From contig NC_092877.1 of the NCBI RefSeq assembly GCF_028372415.1, positions 215,725,116 to 215,789,115 of the forward strand: a stretch of 64,000 bases of DNA, read 5' to 3'. Source of the stretch: Notamacropus eugenii. Taxonomy: Eukaryota; Chordata; Mammalia; Diprotodontia; Macropodidae. Shown in pieces: positions 35,015-46,629 of the stretch; positions within the stretch are counted from its first letter, which is position 1, and the number at the start of each line of letters is the position of its first letter. Under the pieces are notes generated by a model, which ran no database searches, was not told the DNA's origin, and was given only the letters and a program-made list of their open reading frames with translations. Both the position numbers and the translations under genes were made by a program.

Positions 35015-36225
35015 TATGTACTTTAAGATCTTAAACTTACTTTGCATATTAGTCATATTTTGCATATTAAACAAAAACTTCCTGGTGTTATTAGTTATAA
35101 GTATTGTATGTGTCTCTTTCCAGTTATCCTCCCTTATGATTTTATGGTGTAATATATAAAAGCATTTTCTCTAGAGTTAAAGGACTTAAAATCAAATCAT
35201 CACCATGACACTGTCTCCATCTTGAAGACTGAACTAGGTAAACAATGAAGTCTTTTCAAACTGTGTTTTACAAAAATCTCTATGATATTATTTTTTATTC
35301 TTGTCAGAGTTAAGACCATCAGCTGTAATTGTAGTGAGTGACGGAGAGACTGGACAAGAGAGATTAAAACTGGTCAGGAAGGAAGCGAATGTTGAATGAG
35401 TACAATAAAATGGTTTTTAAGCATCCAGGAGAGACCATCTGGGGTTATACAAAATAAATTTACACTAAATGAAATCATTTTCAATTTTGAGGCTTGATCA
35501 AACAATAGTCAGTGTCTTGGGAACAGAATTATGGAAATATGATAGTGGAGGTCATTCAAGGTGGAGGATTAGGAGAGACAAAATAATTAAAATTAAAGAG
35601 TTAATGCATTCTAGGGTAGACTAGACGAATGAATTGTTGAAGGGCCTAACTGTGGAGTCAAGGCTGGATTAATAGACAAGCAAAGTCAAAATGAGACATG
35701 CTGGGACAATAGGGAAGAGACAAGGTGGGACTAGATGACATGAAGATTATGAAGAATCTATTCTTTCCCTTGTTACAGAACAGTTTTTATTGGTGGGATC
35801 TAGTGAGGGGTGGGTATTACTGGATGGGCTTAGGGGAATGAAGCTGGTAACAGAATTCTGTATTCCTGGGCGAGTGAGAGCAAGGTGCTTAGGGCCATTT
35901 GACCTTCTCAAAGGGTACAGAAATATTCCAGAAACTAATTAATTTTTTTTAGAGAAGAAAGGACATACAGGAATAATAGGGAAGGGATGTGGAACTGGGC
36001 TATAGAAATTCTCTCCTAACACTCTAAAAAAGTGATCAGTCTCAGATCCCCAAAGCCAACTAGGGATGGCTTTCTAGACATATAGGTCCCTCCTTCTCCC
36101 TCTGCTTAGTGAGGGTGCAACTACAGGGGTCATTTTTTAGGGCTTACACTCATAAGGAGAAAATGATAGGAAGTTCAGGTCAAACAGGAGAGGCTTCAGG
36201 CCAAAATACTCAGGTCACCAGCTGA
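35015..36225. other. Unassigned DNA; right part may be RAB25 retrocopy 3' UTR
   Basis: No gene seen. The interval about 36000-36227 lies directly downstream of the RAB25 pseudogene on its strand and is somewhat more G/C-rich than its surroundings, which would fit a retained 3' UTR. Confidence 0.3.
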
Positions 36226-36227
36226 CT

Positions 36228-36858
36228 TCCAAGGTTGATACAGCAAGCATTCTTCTCCTCAGATCCCAGCTCTTGCCCAGGTTGGATGCTTCCTGGAATG
36301 ACTGCATAGACACAGGCATTATTCTGCCACTGTTGGAACACCTTGGTGAAAATCTCTTTGAGGGCAGTTTCAAAAGTCATCTTAACATTAGTGGAGTCAA
36401 GAGCAGAGGTTTCAATAAATAAGAGTCCATTATTTTCAGCAAACATTCGATATTCATTGGTGAGCACCTCTCTTGGCTGACTCAGGTCATTCTTATTGCC
36501 CACTAACATGATAATGATGGTGGCCTCTGTGTGGTCATATAGCTCCTTTTGTCAGCACTCCACCACAGTGTTTGGTTAGATCAGATACCAGAAGGGTCCC
36601 AACTGCCCCTCTGCAATGAGCTGGAGTGATGGCACAGTATCATTCCAGCCCACCTGTGTCGCAGATTTGGACTTTAACAGCTGCTGTCCCTAGCAATACA
36701 GTTTTAGTAGAGAATTCCACCCTAACGACTGTCCAACTGGCTTGACTGAACTCATTTCTTGTGAATCTTGACAACAGGCTGGTCTTCCCCACTCCAGATT
36801 CTCCTATCAGCACCATCTTGAAGACAAAGTTATAATCCTCTTCTGCTCTATTTCCTAT
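36228..36858 (-). pseudogene. RAB25: RAB25 processed pseudogene
   Basis: Reading the minus strand gives an intronless small GTPase. The P-loop IGESGVGKT is intact, then TRNEFS, VEFSTKTVLLGTAAVK, a DTGGLE motif (DTAGLER in RAB25; RAB11 has DTAGQER), RGAVGTLLV, DLTKH, MLVGNKNDLSQ, FAENNGLLFIETSALDSTNV and a C-terminal CCINL. It is broken as a gene: the start codon reads ATA, the codon after DTGGLE is TGA where Arg is expected, about 11 bp are missing after DLTKH with a further TGA just beyond, and the original stop is lost so the frame runs on about six codons. Absence of introns means a retrocopy. Flanks out to about 36000 and 36990 may be untranslated remnants; no clear poly(A) tail is visible. 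Moderate divergence suggests an old insertion. Confidence 0.92.
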
Positions 36859-37369
36859 TTTGGTTCTGCATCAAGTGTGTATGAATATGTGCAGTTGTAG
36901 TGAGAGGGATGAGTGAAAAATGGGATTAGGGGGTTGGCTCTGTGCCCCTCAGTCCTCTGCTTTCCAGAGGCCTTGACCTGATCCTCTTCTCATTGGGGAC
37001 AGCAGGTCTTTGCAGTGGGAAGGAATGAGGGCAGACTCAGTCACTACTGGTGGGCTAGGGAGTCTCAACTAATTATCTGAAAAATCTTTTTACAGTATGT
37101 AAGATAATGAGAAGAGTGAAAAGATTGGAAGTTGCATTAAAAATAGATAATTTTTTTTCAGAATTTGGGATGCTGGATGTTATAATTTAGGGCAATGTAG
37201 AATATATTACATTTATATATATGTGCATTATATATGCATAGAGTACATTATAGAAGCTACAATATATTTATATCTGTATATGTTATATGAAAGTATTATG
37301 GCCAATATTTCAAGAACCCTAACCTCTACTCAGTAACCCTGAAGTACTGCATATGGTCTGCTAATATAA

Positions 37370-37512
37370 ATATATATGCATGTGTGTATGTGTGTATATG
37401 TGATACACACATGCACACATATGTACACAATGCACATGTATACACATACATATACATGTATGCACATATACTACACATGTGTATACATATACATACATAT
37501 AAACAATGACAA
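37370..37512 (+). repeat. Alternating CA/TG/TA low-complexity run
   Basis: tgcatgtgtgtatgtgtg and acacatgcacacatatg words, purine-pyrimidine alternating. His/Tyr/Cys-rich frames derive from it. Confidence 0.8.
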
Positions 37513-37537
37513 AGATAAAAACACATGTGGTCTATTC

Positions 37538-38460
37538 CTCCAATTTGCAGATGGCACAAAGTGGGGAAGTGTAAAAAGAAATCTCACTTCCTGCCTTGCC
37601 TTAGTCAATAAGGTGCACTCAGGAAATAAGCTAAAAAGAATTTATTAGCACACAAAGGAAGCAAAGCAGTTGAGTGTGGCAGGCCTCTATTTAAAATGCT
37701 TGTAGCTTTTTATAGAAAGGAGTAAACAACTTCAATATAAGGAGAAAAGTATTTTCAGTGGTATGCAATTGTGAGGAGATGGTCTCAATTAATCTACATG
37801 CACACACCAGCTCCTGTAGGATCTGGCCGTGCATGTACTCACAGTTTAAGCAAAGTTTTAAAATGGAGTCACTCAGAGCGATTCTGTACAGGTAGCTTAC
37901 TTTGCATGGAGGAATGACTAATATGCAAAAAAAATATGGAATTATGTAAAATCTTACTCACAGATTCAACTTCATAAATATAAGATGGAGAGGCATAGTT
38001 AGAGCATAGTTTGTCTGAAAAAGAAGTAAGGCTTTTAAGAGACTGCAAACTCGGTAAGTCAGTAGTGTGGTATGTCACCCAAAACAGCTAATGCCATTGG
38101 GGTTTTAAAGAATGACATTGCTGACAGTACTTAGGTAGTAACAGGCCTTCTGTCCTGATCAGACTACATCTAGAGGACTCTGCTGAGTTCTTCAAAGTAA
38201 GGTTTGGGAACCAGCATTGGCATGCATCCAAAGAAGGACAATCATAAGGGTAAGTTGAAAGAATTAGGGATGTTTCCCATGAGAAAGAGAAGACTGAGAT
38301 ATCTTTAAGTTTGAAGGAATGTCATGTGGAGAAAAGATTAGACTCATTCTGTTTGGCTCCAGGAAGCAGAAAGAGCAGCACTGGGTGGAAGTTTCAAAGA
38401 GACAAATTTAGATTTTATGTCAGGAACAGTTACAGCTGAGCAAAAATGAGATGGGGAGGT
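37538..38460 (+). mobile_element. CR1/L3 LINE 3' part (plus), interrupted
   Basis: Left piece 37538-37570 (aatttgcagatggcacaaag). Right piece 38025-38460: gactgcaaactc, aaaacagctaatgcc, ctgatcagactacatctag, ggatgtttcccatgagaaag, gtcatgtggagaaaagatt, gtggaagtttcaaagag. These match the CR1/L3 ORF2 end and 3' UTR in order. About 450 bp between them is an insertion. Confidence 0.75.
37571..38024 (-). mobile_element. Possible fossil LTR inserted in CR1/L3
   Basis: The insert has, on the minus strand, a TATAAAAAGC box followed about 80 bp later by AATAAA, the spacing of promoter and polyadenylation words in an LTR. The left border begins TG on the plus strand; the right border is unclear. No viral genes beside it. 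Family unknown. Confidence 0.35.
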
Positions 38461-38807
38461 TACTAGTAGGTATACACAACAGCACATCACCAACAAATAC
38501 ATGCAGTGTGATAAAACTGTGACAGATATAATCCAGGAAACGTACACTTAGAAAATGAGATGGGCCGGTTATGGGGGGAGAGCAAAGTTTAGCATATGGA
38601 AAGCTCAAGCACAGTCCTGGAACTGATGAAAAGTTAAAAGACCTAGAAAAAGGGATTCTAACATGTTGAGGAGATCTTCTGTGGAGGACTTATGGGAAGG
38701 CATGAACAAGAATCACTCCAGATGAGAAAGTGTGGAGAAGTTGCAATTTGCAGTGTTGGGTGTAGTAACTTAACCAACAAGATGATAGATCCTCTAAATA
38801 CTGAAGT

Positions 38808-39038
38808 ATCTATAAATTTTTATATAGCACTTTAAAGTTTGTAAAGTGTTTTCCATGTGTCATCTCATTTAATCTTCACAACCAACCCGTGAAGTAATTG
38901 TTATTATTATCTCCACTTTATGTAGAAACTGGATCTTAGACAGGTGAGATTGTGTCCAGGGGCAATAAATGGTGAGTATCTGAGGTAGGATTTGAATTCA
39001 GACCTCTCTGACTCTACTCTGCCGTGCTGCCTCCTGTA
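38808..39038 (-). mobile_element. MIR3/MIRb-type SINE (minus), near complete
   Basis: Plus strand: atagcactttaaagtttg, catctcatttaatcttcac, gtagaaactggatcttaga, gatttgaattcagacctc and ctgactctactctgcc. This is antisense MIR3-like from tail to head. Confidence 0.8.
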
Positions 39039-39744
39039 ATATGCACATATATGGATAGATATCTTATTTCTTGATTTCTTAATGACTGTGGTAGAGCTAG
39101 AGAGAAGGAGAGTATTGTAACTCAAAATTTTAAAAAAAGAATATTTAAAAATTATTTATAAAGTATGCAATATATGTCATTTCAAAGAACTCAATGGAAT
39201 TTTTCATCTAAACTCATCTTTTTCAGTAGTCATATAGACTTAGTTTATATTACTGTACTCCATGGCTTTATTGTAAACTCATTAGAGGTGGTTGTTAATG
39301 GTATCAAATATGTTAAGTGAATTTCTAAGTAAAATACATATACATTTGTGTGTTTTTAGTTTATTTTTATTCTATAGCAGTATCTGTTAAGGTTTACAAG
39401 TATAGAGGGAAGACAATGTGATGTCTATTTATTTCTGTCAGTGTTATCATGATATAACCCCAGAAGATCTTTCTATCACCTACACAATTGCAAATCTCCT
39501 ACCCCTGCTTGCAGTTACCCTGCTAGCCAACAGATGGCAGCACAGCAGCAGTCATGCATATTGGCTTCCAAATTGGGCTCAAATAAGCCAACAAGTCCTG
39601 TCCTGTTAATTGCCTTCTCTTTCCTGGAGTTTTTATTAGACTTCTTTTTCTTGTATCTGACAGTAGGGAATAGGACAGCGAAGAAAATATATTTTTCTTT
39701 TGATTCCTTGGGGCTTTGTGTGGTAACCAAAAGAAAACAAAGAC

Positions 39745-39880
39745 CAGTCATACTTATAGTCAAAAGACCTGAGTTCAAATTCAAATTAGCCATATCACTC
39801 TGGCCAAGATGCATACTCTCTCTGAGATTTAGCAATTTATCTGAAATTAAAAATTATATTTATGTATTATTTTGCTCACA
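39745..39880 (+). mobile_element. MIR SINE fragment (plus)
   Basis: caaaagacctgagttcaaatt, cactctggccaagatgc and gagatttagcaatttatctg match the MIR head and core. Confidence 0.6.
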
Positions 39881-39894
39881 AGTTTAGGGTGAGG

Positions 39895-40205
39895 ACTGTG
39901 TGTTAGTCCCTCATTGCCAAAGAAGACCATGCCATCAGATAAATAATGACATGACTTTGTTTTGAGTGAGGGAGGGCTGTGCAGGTCACCAGCCTCACTT
40001 CCTCACTTCTCCTCCAGAGCCATCTGAATCCAGTGACCAGATATTCATCAGGATGACGAGATGACCCAGGATGAGGCAATTGGGGTTAAGTAACTTTCCC
40101 AAGGTCACACAGCTAGTGAGTGTCAAGTGTCTGAGGTGAGATTTGAACTTAGGTCCTCCTGACTCTTGCACTGGTTCTCTATCCACTGTACCACCAGCTG
40201 CCCCA
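39895..40205 (-). mobile_element. Long marsupial tRNA-derived SINE (minus), full length
   Basis: The minus strand starts ggggcagctggtggtacag, continues gacctaagttcaaatctc and agctgtgtgaccttggg (tRNA-like head), then a non-tRNA body (gatgaatatctggtcactgg, gaggctggtgacctgcaca, aaaacaaagtcatgtcatt) and ends gcaatgaggga. Body and head occur together, so this copy defines the whole element; two body-only copies are at 46.1 and 46.8 kb. Confidence 0.82.
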
Positions 40206-40454
40206 GGGTGAGGACTGTGCTTTTAATGTAAAACAGGGATATAACATTATTATTGTTACTATTATGCCAAGGAGCTATACAATTTTATCTACAGAAAAAA
40301 AAGTTTGAAGCCAATAGTTTTCTGTTAGGTTTGAGGGGGGAATGGACAACGTAGATGGAAGATGAGAAGGAAGGAGAAGGAGAGGAGGACAGAGAAGAAG
40401 AAAGAGGAGGAAGTCGGAAAGGAATCAAGTCCATAAGCAGTTAATACTAAGACA

Positions 40455-40715
40455 CTGAGCCAAGGATACCAAAAAACAGGAAAAAAGAGTTCCTGTTATC
40501 AAGGAGTTCAAATGAAGCAGATATCACATAAACAACTATCCATAATTAACATATATACAGTGTAAACTGGATATAATCTCAGAAGGAGGAAACTAGCATT
40601 TAGGAGGCCTGGGAAAAGCTTTTTGTGGAAGGTGAAATTTTATCTGAAACTTGAAGGAGAAAACTCTTGGCAATGAGGATAGCCAGTGAAAAAGCAGTAT
40701 TTCACATCAGATATT
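40455..40715 (-). mobile_element. L2 LINE 3' part (minus)
   Basis: Plus strand: ttatcaaggagttcaaatg, aaagctttttgtggaaggtg and tatctgaaacttgaagga are antisense L2 tail words. Confidence 0.7.
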
Positions 40716-40718
40716 TAA

Positions 40719-40720
<2 letters not shown>

Positions 40721-40760
<40 letters not shown>
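40721..40760 (+). repeat. (GT)n microsatellite
   Basis: Twenty perfect GT units. Confidence 0.97.
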
Positions 40761-40763
<3 letters not shown>

Positions 40764-41569
40764 CATCATAGAACTAAAGTCAAGAAAGACCATGGAAGCC
40801 ATTTAGTTTTATCACTTGTTTTTAAAGTTAAGGGAATTGAGAACTATGACATTCAAATATTCCAAGTCACATAAATAGTGACAAAAGTTCAATTCAGATC
40901 TTATGGCTTCAGTCATTCTTCTTTCCATTATATCATAAACGAAATATATTTTCCTGTCATTGGTCATCCTAAAAATTTGCTTGGATTTCTATTTCACTTC
41001 ATATATGTAAATCCAACCTCTGTAGTTTTGACAGTCATTCACCAAACATTAAGGTTCTGCTTGAGAAAGGAGATGAAGAAGAGAGATACAGAGATGAATG
41101 AGCTATGTCCCTGTACTCAAAGAGATTTTTTTTTCAGAAACATTTAAACTGTATCTCTAGTTCTGAAATGAAAGATTTTTATTTCATTCCTAGGTAAATT
41201 TCTGGCATCAGTGATTAAAGGGGAAGGTTTGGGAAAGAGGCGGGGGCTTACGTTGAGAGGAGAAGGTAAATAAAATTTGGATTAACATAAGAAAAGGGTT
41301 GAAGTTAGGTTAAGGTTAAGACAACTTGCTCTCTGCTATAAGTTTTGAGAGAAGCCTTGGCCTTAGATGTCAGAAAAATATCTGATTTGAGGATAGGGAG
41401 AGTGAAAAATGGAGTAACATCAGCTAACTCCTTCCTAGTCTCCCTTAACATGGAAGGAGAATCATTGGGAGACAAAGCTAGAAGGACAGGTGGTAGAGTT
41501 ATGTTTAATGACTCACAGATCCATAGAAAGATAGATATAGATATATAATCTCTGCGTGTATGTATGTGA

Positions 41570-41587
41570 GCACACACACACACACAC

Positions 41588-41639
<52 letters not shown>
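41570..41639 (+). repeat. (CA)n microsatellite with a TA interruption
   Basis: CACACA then (TA)n then a pure (CA)n run, leading directly into the polypurine tract. Confidence 0.95.
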
Positions 41640-41645
<6 letters not shown>

Positions 41646-41803
41646 GAAAGAGAGAGGAAATGGAGAGAAAGAGGAGGAGGAAGATGAAGGAGGAAGAAGA
41701 AGAAGGAGAAGGAAGAAGAAGAAAAAGAAGAAGAAGAAGGAGGAAGATGAAGAGGGGGAAGAAAAAAAGGAGAAGGAAAAGAAGGAGAAGGAGGAGAAGA
41801 AGA
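41640..41803 (+). repeat. Polypurine tract of about 165 bp
   Basis: GA, GGA and AAG units with only a few pyrimidines. Lys/Glu/Arg-rich frames across it are repeat-encoded. Confidence 0.92.
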
Positions 41804-41829
41804 AACTGCTTCTACAAAGCCTTTAATTC

Positions 41830-42760
41830 TTCACTTGAGAGACTTCAGATATGGTGGATAAAAGATGAAACAACTAAAGAAAGCAAAGAATATTCCAAGC
41901 ATATTAATTTATTAAGCAACGCATGCTAATTGCCCAACAAATCAGAACCAGAGCTTCTCAAAGTCCAAAGGCTGCTCCCTGAATACAGGGGGAGACATAC
42001 TTTTGTACATTAAAAGCAACTAATGAAATAAGGATAATTAATTTTAAAAATACAATAATAGATAATTTGATTTCTAATTGGAGGAAAGATTATTGACTTT
42101 CCAAGTTGGGAGGGGAAGAGTGAACAGGTGCAATTCTTGAATTTAGAAAAAGAAATATGCCACTCCTCCAAAGTGTCTGTAAACCATCAAAGACACATGG
42201 GAACAATAACTTATTGTTCAATATGGGTCCAGTTTTCAGATAAAACATCTGAGTTTGAGATTTACAATTGTGAGAAGTCTCTTTGCACCAATCCTTTGAT
42301 CTGACAATGTTTCTTGTCTTCATAACATAAGTCCTTAGTTAAGGGTCTCCAAACAACAGGGAGAGGTAGACTAGTCTCCCAATCATGCTGGGCTAGGTTT
42401 AAAAAATACAATAAGGTTTTCTCCCAATTTCCATAATTGAATAAAGTTTTCTCAGTAAATGCAAGCTGATTTAGACTCATAAATGAATAAAAAGGGAACT
42501 GAGCTAGTTCCAGAATCTAGTCACAATATGGAAGTGTGGTTCATTCAATTCCTTCTATACTTGCTTGCCTAATGCCTTCAATTCCCCCAAAGCCCATTCA
42601 CATGGAACCTGATAGGTAATGAGTATATTTTCCATAAGTGTTAATTAATAATCTTCCCCAAATCCCACCATGTCTGCCCAATTATGTATTTGAAAAAAAA
42701 AACTGGTACCTTAGTAGAAATAGATTAATACTTACAAAGATACAAAATATCCAGATTAAC
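41830..42760. other. Unassigned intergenic DNA
   Basis: No gene or repeat family recognised. The minus frames at 42090-42480 have no homology that I can see. Confidence 0.4.
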
Positions 42761-42769
42761 AAAAGAATC

Positions 42770-44386
42770 TTAAGGGTAACAATGAAAAAAAAATGAAATG
42801 AAAGAAGGTACCAGATCTCAAATTATAGTACTATACAACAAAGTAGTAATCAACAATTTTATACTGTTTTTTTAAAAAAGGTCAGTCAGTGAAATATATT
42901 AAGTACACATCACACAAAAGCTAAAAACACAGTGACATAGCATTTTATAAATGCAAAAACTTCAGGTACTAGAGAAAAGACTTACTATTAACAAAAATTT
43001 CTGGAAAAATTGGACAGCAATTTGGCAGAAACTAGCTTTAAATTAATACCTCATTCCATATTCTATGATAAAAACCAAAAGATACGACTTAGATGTTAAA
43101 AATCAAATCATAAACAAATTAGAGGAAAAAAGAAGACATTGTTTTTCAGATCTATGGATTTATGACAAACAAGTTAGAGGATTGCCAGGATACAATGGAC
43201 AATTTTTATCATATTAAAATAGTTTTATATGAACACCTTTTGAAGTAGTTAAAAAAATAGAGATGAAAGAGGTAACTGGGGAATAAATCTTTCCAGCAAG
43301 TTTATCTCATAATGTTCTCATTTGTAAGATATACACTGTGTCCCCAATGTCTTAGCACAGTTTTAAGTTATTTAGGCTTTAACTGTTTAAGCAATTAAAG
43401 TTTATACCTGAACTAAGACTTTTGGAACACCCACTTTAGGGGAGTTTATAAGACTAATAGCCATTCCCAAATAGATAAATGGTCAAAGGATATGAAGAGG
43501 CATTTAATAGTTTGGAAGAAATCCAATCCATTAACAATCATATGAAAAAATGATTTTAATACCTAGAGAAATGCAAATTAAAGCAATTTTGAGGTTTTGC
43601 TTCATATTTCACAGACTCATAAGAAAGACAAAAGAGGAAAATAACAAATGTTGGAGGGGTTATGTGAAAATGGGTATATACTAATATATTAATACTCTAG
43701 GTAGAGATGTATTATGGTCAGACATTCTGGAAAATAATCTACAGCTATTTTCACAACCACAAAAATGGGCATATGTTTTGACCTGCTTCTACCACTAGTA
43801 GGTCTATAACCCAAAAAATTTTAAAAAGAAAAAGAATTTCTACATATAAAATTATTTATAGCACCTCTTTTCATTGTAGCAAAAAAAAATGTAAATTAAA
43901 GGGCTGTTTTAGTGGAGACTAACTAGTTAAATTGTGGCAAATGAATTTATTCGGAATAGTTTTAAGAACAACTGAGTGACTAATTCATTTTGACTGCTGT
44001 AAATGCACAAATTAAAAATAAAGGGCATATGTAGAAAGATGTTATCTGCATCCAGAGAAAAAACTGATGAATATAAGTATGTATACAATAATTTTACATA
44101 TATATGTACAGATGCATATATGTATATGTGTTTATGTGTATATGTATACATACGTATATACACAGACACACCTATTTGTATCTAAAGGTAGCCATCTGGG
44201 TGAGGGAAGAGAAGAAAAAAAGGAAAAAAACATAAATTTACTCAAAAATTTTGCTCTATATTTGGATGGAACAGCAAGTTGTACATGGCAGATTTGCAGT
44301 TTCTTGTGCAATCTTTTTTTTGTTGTACTGTGTTATGGAAACTTCCTTTGTTTCATAAACTGAAAATAAAATATATTTTTAAAAGA
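42770..44386 (+). mobile_element. Old L1 LINE, ORF2 3' half and 3' UTR (plus)
   Basis: Plus strand: ggtaccagatctcaaattat, ggacagcaatttggcagaaac, ataaatggtcaaaggatatg, ggagaaatgcaaattaaagc-like tagagaaatgcaaattaaag, then gatgttatctgcatccagag and a 3' end with ctgaaaataaaatatattt. Highly diverged. A mariner-type MITE interrupts it at 43334-43436. Confidence 0.8.
43334..43436 (+). mobile_element. Mariner-type MITE inside L1
   Basis: About 100 bp with inverted ends: cactgtgtccccaatgtctt at the left and aagacttttggaacaccca at the right, whose reverse complement (tgggtgttccaaaagtctt) pairs with the left end. The cactg..ccccaa.gtcttag words are typical mariner terminal repeats. L1 sequence continues on both sides. 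Internally deleted, no transposase. Confidence 0.65.
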
Positions 44387-44389
44387 ATA

Positions 44390-44525
44390 GTATTATACCA
44401 GAAGAAATGATACAGTGAGCAATTTCAGAGAAAACTGGGAAAATCTTTTTTGAAATGATGTAGAAGGAAGTAGAACAAGCAAAACAAACTACAGAATTAC
44501 AGTAAAATAATTGCCACCAAAGTCC
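44390..44525 (+). mobile_element. L1 LINE 3' fragment (plus)
   Basis: gaagaaatgatacagtgagc, ttcagagaaaactgggaaa and gtagaaggaagtagaac repeat the L1 segment seen at 34296 onward, in decayed form. Confidence 0.6.
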
Positions 44526-44589
44526 TTGAGTTCAGCATTAGAAACTGATATGATTCTGTCAGTGGAAATTATGCTAAATAAGAGGCACT

Positions 44590-44755
44590 AATATCTGCTT
44601 TGCTAGTGCATATGACTTCTAGAGAGAACCTTCCAGATTTGTCGTCTACCCCATTGGAATGTGAAGTTCTTGAGAGCAGACAGTATTTTTGTATTTGTAT
44701 CCCCAGCCATAGCACAGTGTTTTGCACATAATAAGCATTGGGTAAATTACTTATC
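44590..44755 (+). mobile_element. L2 LINE 3' tail (plus)
   Basis: ccccattggaatgtgaagtt, cttgagagcagacag, gtatccccagccatagcac and ataataagcattggg match the L2 tail. Confidence 0.8.
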
Positions 44756-45079
44756 CATCCATCCATGCAACCAAAATCATAGAGAAACCTTAGAATTCTC
44801 TTCAACAAACCTCATGATAAAGGTGATAAATTTAAGATGTGGAAAAAGACATGTTTTTAGCTGTTGCTAATGTAGGTATTTCTTTTGCCTTAAAAAATAA
44901 AAAAAAAAACTTAATCTCCTTTGTAAGACTAATATCCATTCCTCATGCAGACAAGGTACGCTGTGTAATATGATTTAAAAGAAGGTTCTTTTGCATCATG
45001 ATATCTCCCCCAAATTTCCTGAAATCCCACCAATAAGAGATTCTTTTTGGATGAACAAGAAATATCTTTTGGATGATTA

Positions 45080-45850
45080 AATAAAACCAATCCAACAAAT
45101 ATCTACCTAGCATTTTCTTTGTACAGTACATTATTCTAGGATCTGAGAATATAATTGTGAAAAACATCACAGTTCCTTCCCCAAAAGACCTTATAATAGA
45201 GTAGCAGAATAAGATGTATACACTTGATATTATGATGAAAGTTGCAGAACAATTTTAGAAAGATAAAACTATAAGAAAGTCATGACATATTAAGGATACA
45301 AGGATAGCTTCTCCCTGGGATTATCAAGGAAGGCATAATGAAAGATTAAAACTGATCTGGGCCTTTAAAGAGGAAAAAAGATTTCAATAGAGATGTGGAA
45401 AGAATTAAATTAGGCAGAGATTTGCATAGATGTATAAAGATAAATAGTGGGAGCTATAGTCTCTAAAAAATAATAATAATACTAGAAAAGTAAGTTAGAA
45501 TCACATTGTGGCTCCTAGAATGCTGGGTTGAGAAATCAGTGTTATACTACAGGCAGTGGGGATTCACTAAAAGTTTTCTAGAAGGAGAATAGATCAGATG
45601 TATATTAGAAAGTTTAATGTGGCATCTGTGTGAAGAATGACTTGTAGTGGGTACAGACTACAGAAAGGAAGACCCGTTAGAAGGCTATTTAAACAAACCC
45701 TAATAAAAAGCAACGTGGGATCATCCTAGCCTAGTGGCAATGGGAGTGATAACAAGGAACAGATGGAAGAAATATGGCACATATAGAATGAAACATTTAT
45801 TAGATTAGGTTGGAATAGTAGGCAGTTGGCAATGTGTTAATAGATAATAA
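45080..45850 (-). mobile_element. L2 LINE 3' part (minus)
   Basis: Plus strand: gcattttctttgtacagta, ttctaggatctgagaata, gaaggcataatgaaagat, tttctagaaggagaatagatc and gtggcatctgtgtgaagaatg follow the antisense L2 order. Strongly diverged. Confidence 0.6.
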
Positions 45851-45869
45851 TAATAGAAAGTGTATTATT

Positions 45870-46107
45870 ATTATTATAGTCAATATTTATATACCACTTA
45901 CTATGTGCCAGGAGATGTATTAAGTGATTTACAGCTATTATCTCATTTGATCCTCACAACGTCCCTGAGAAATATTATCCCCATTTAAGAATTTAAGACA
46001 AACAAAGTTTAAGTGACTTGCTTGGTGTCACATAGCTATTAAGTGTATGAAATTAGATTTGAACTCAGGCCTTCTGACACCAAACCCAAGACTCTATCCA
46101 CTGTACC
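45870..46107 (-). mobile_element. MIR3-type SINE (minus)
   Basis: ccacttactatgtgccagg, tctcatttgatcctcacaac, aagtttaagtgacttgctt, tttgaactcaggccttctg and ctatccactgtaccactg: antisense SINE from tail to head. Confidence 0.82.
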
Positions 46108-46111
46108 ACTG

Positions 46112-46240
46112 AAGGCTCTGGAGGAGAAGTGAGGCTGGTGACCTGCACAGCCCTCCTTCACTCAAAACAAAGTCAAGTACAAATCATGTCATCATTTTTC
46201 TGATGGCATGGTCTTTGGCAATGGAGGAACACAATCCTGT
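46112..46240 (+). mobile_element. Marsupial SINE body fragment (plus), copy A
   Basis: ctctggaggagaagtgaggc, tgacctgcacagccctcc, cactcaaaacaaagtcaag and gatggcatggtctttggc match the body of the long SINE at 39895-40205. Confidence 0.75.
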
Positions 46241-46620
46241 GAGGAGACACAATTGACTGAATGGGGACCCAGTTAGCTGGGTAACTCAGCTCCTCCTCTC
46301 CTCTCTTCCTTCCCCTCCCCTTCCTTCTCCAAAAGATGGTAAATTTTGATGGCCAAAAGATGCCCAGTTGACTTGGGTTTTACTGGCCCCTTTCCTTTCC
46401 TTTCCTTTCCTTCCCCTCCCTTCCCTTTCTCCTGTTCTGTCCTGTCCTGTCCTGTCCTCTCCCAAATCCTTAAACCTACTGCGCTCTGAAACTGGGACAC
46501 CAATGAGACCCTGCCTAAAGGCTTCTCTTGACCCTCCTGGCTTTAGAGTGATTATCAATAGTAACTGTTGCTGTTTGCCTCCAAGCTTGATGTCTTTCTT
46601 TTCTTTGCCTCCTTAAAGGG
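46241..46620 (+). other. Unclassified insert with pyrimidine tract
   Basis: Between two direct copies of the SINE body. Contains (CCTTT)n and (TGTCC)n tracts at 46385-46460. It may be part of a composite element with the flanking modules; I cannot name a family. Confidence 0.4.
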
Positions 46621-46629
46621 GCAATGCCC

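Noticed and set aside
41560-41929. Lys/Glu/Arg-rich plus-strand frames
   Set aside because: Encoded wholly by CA and GA-type repeats.
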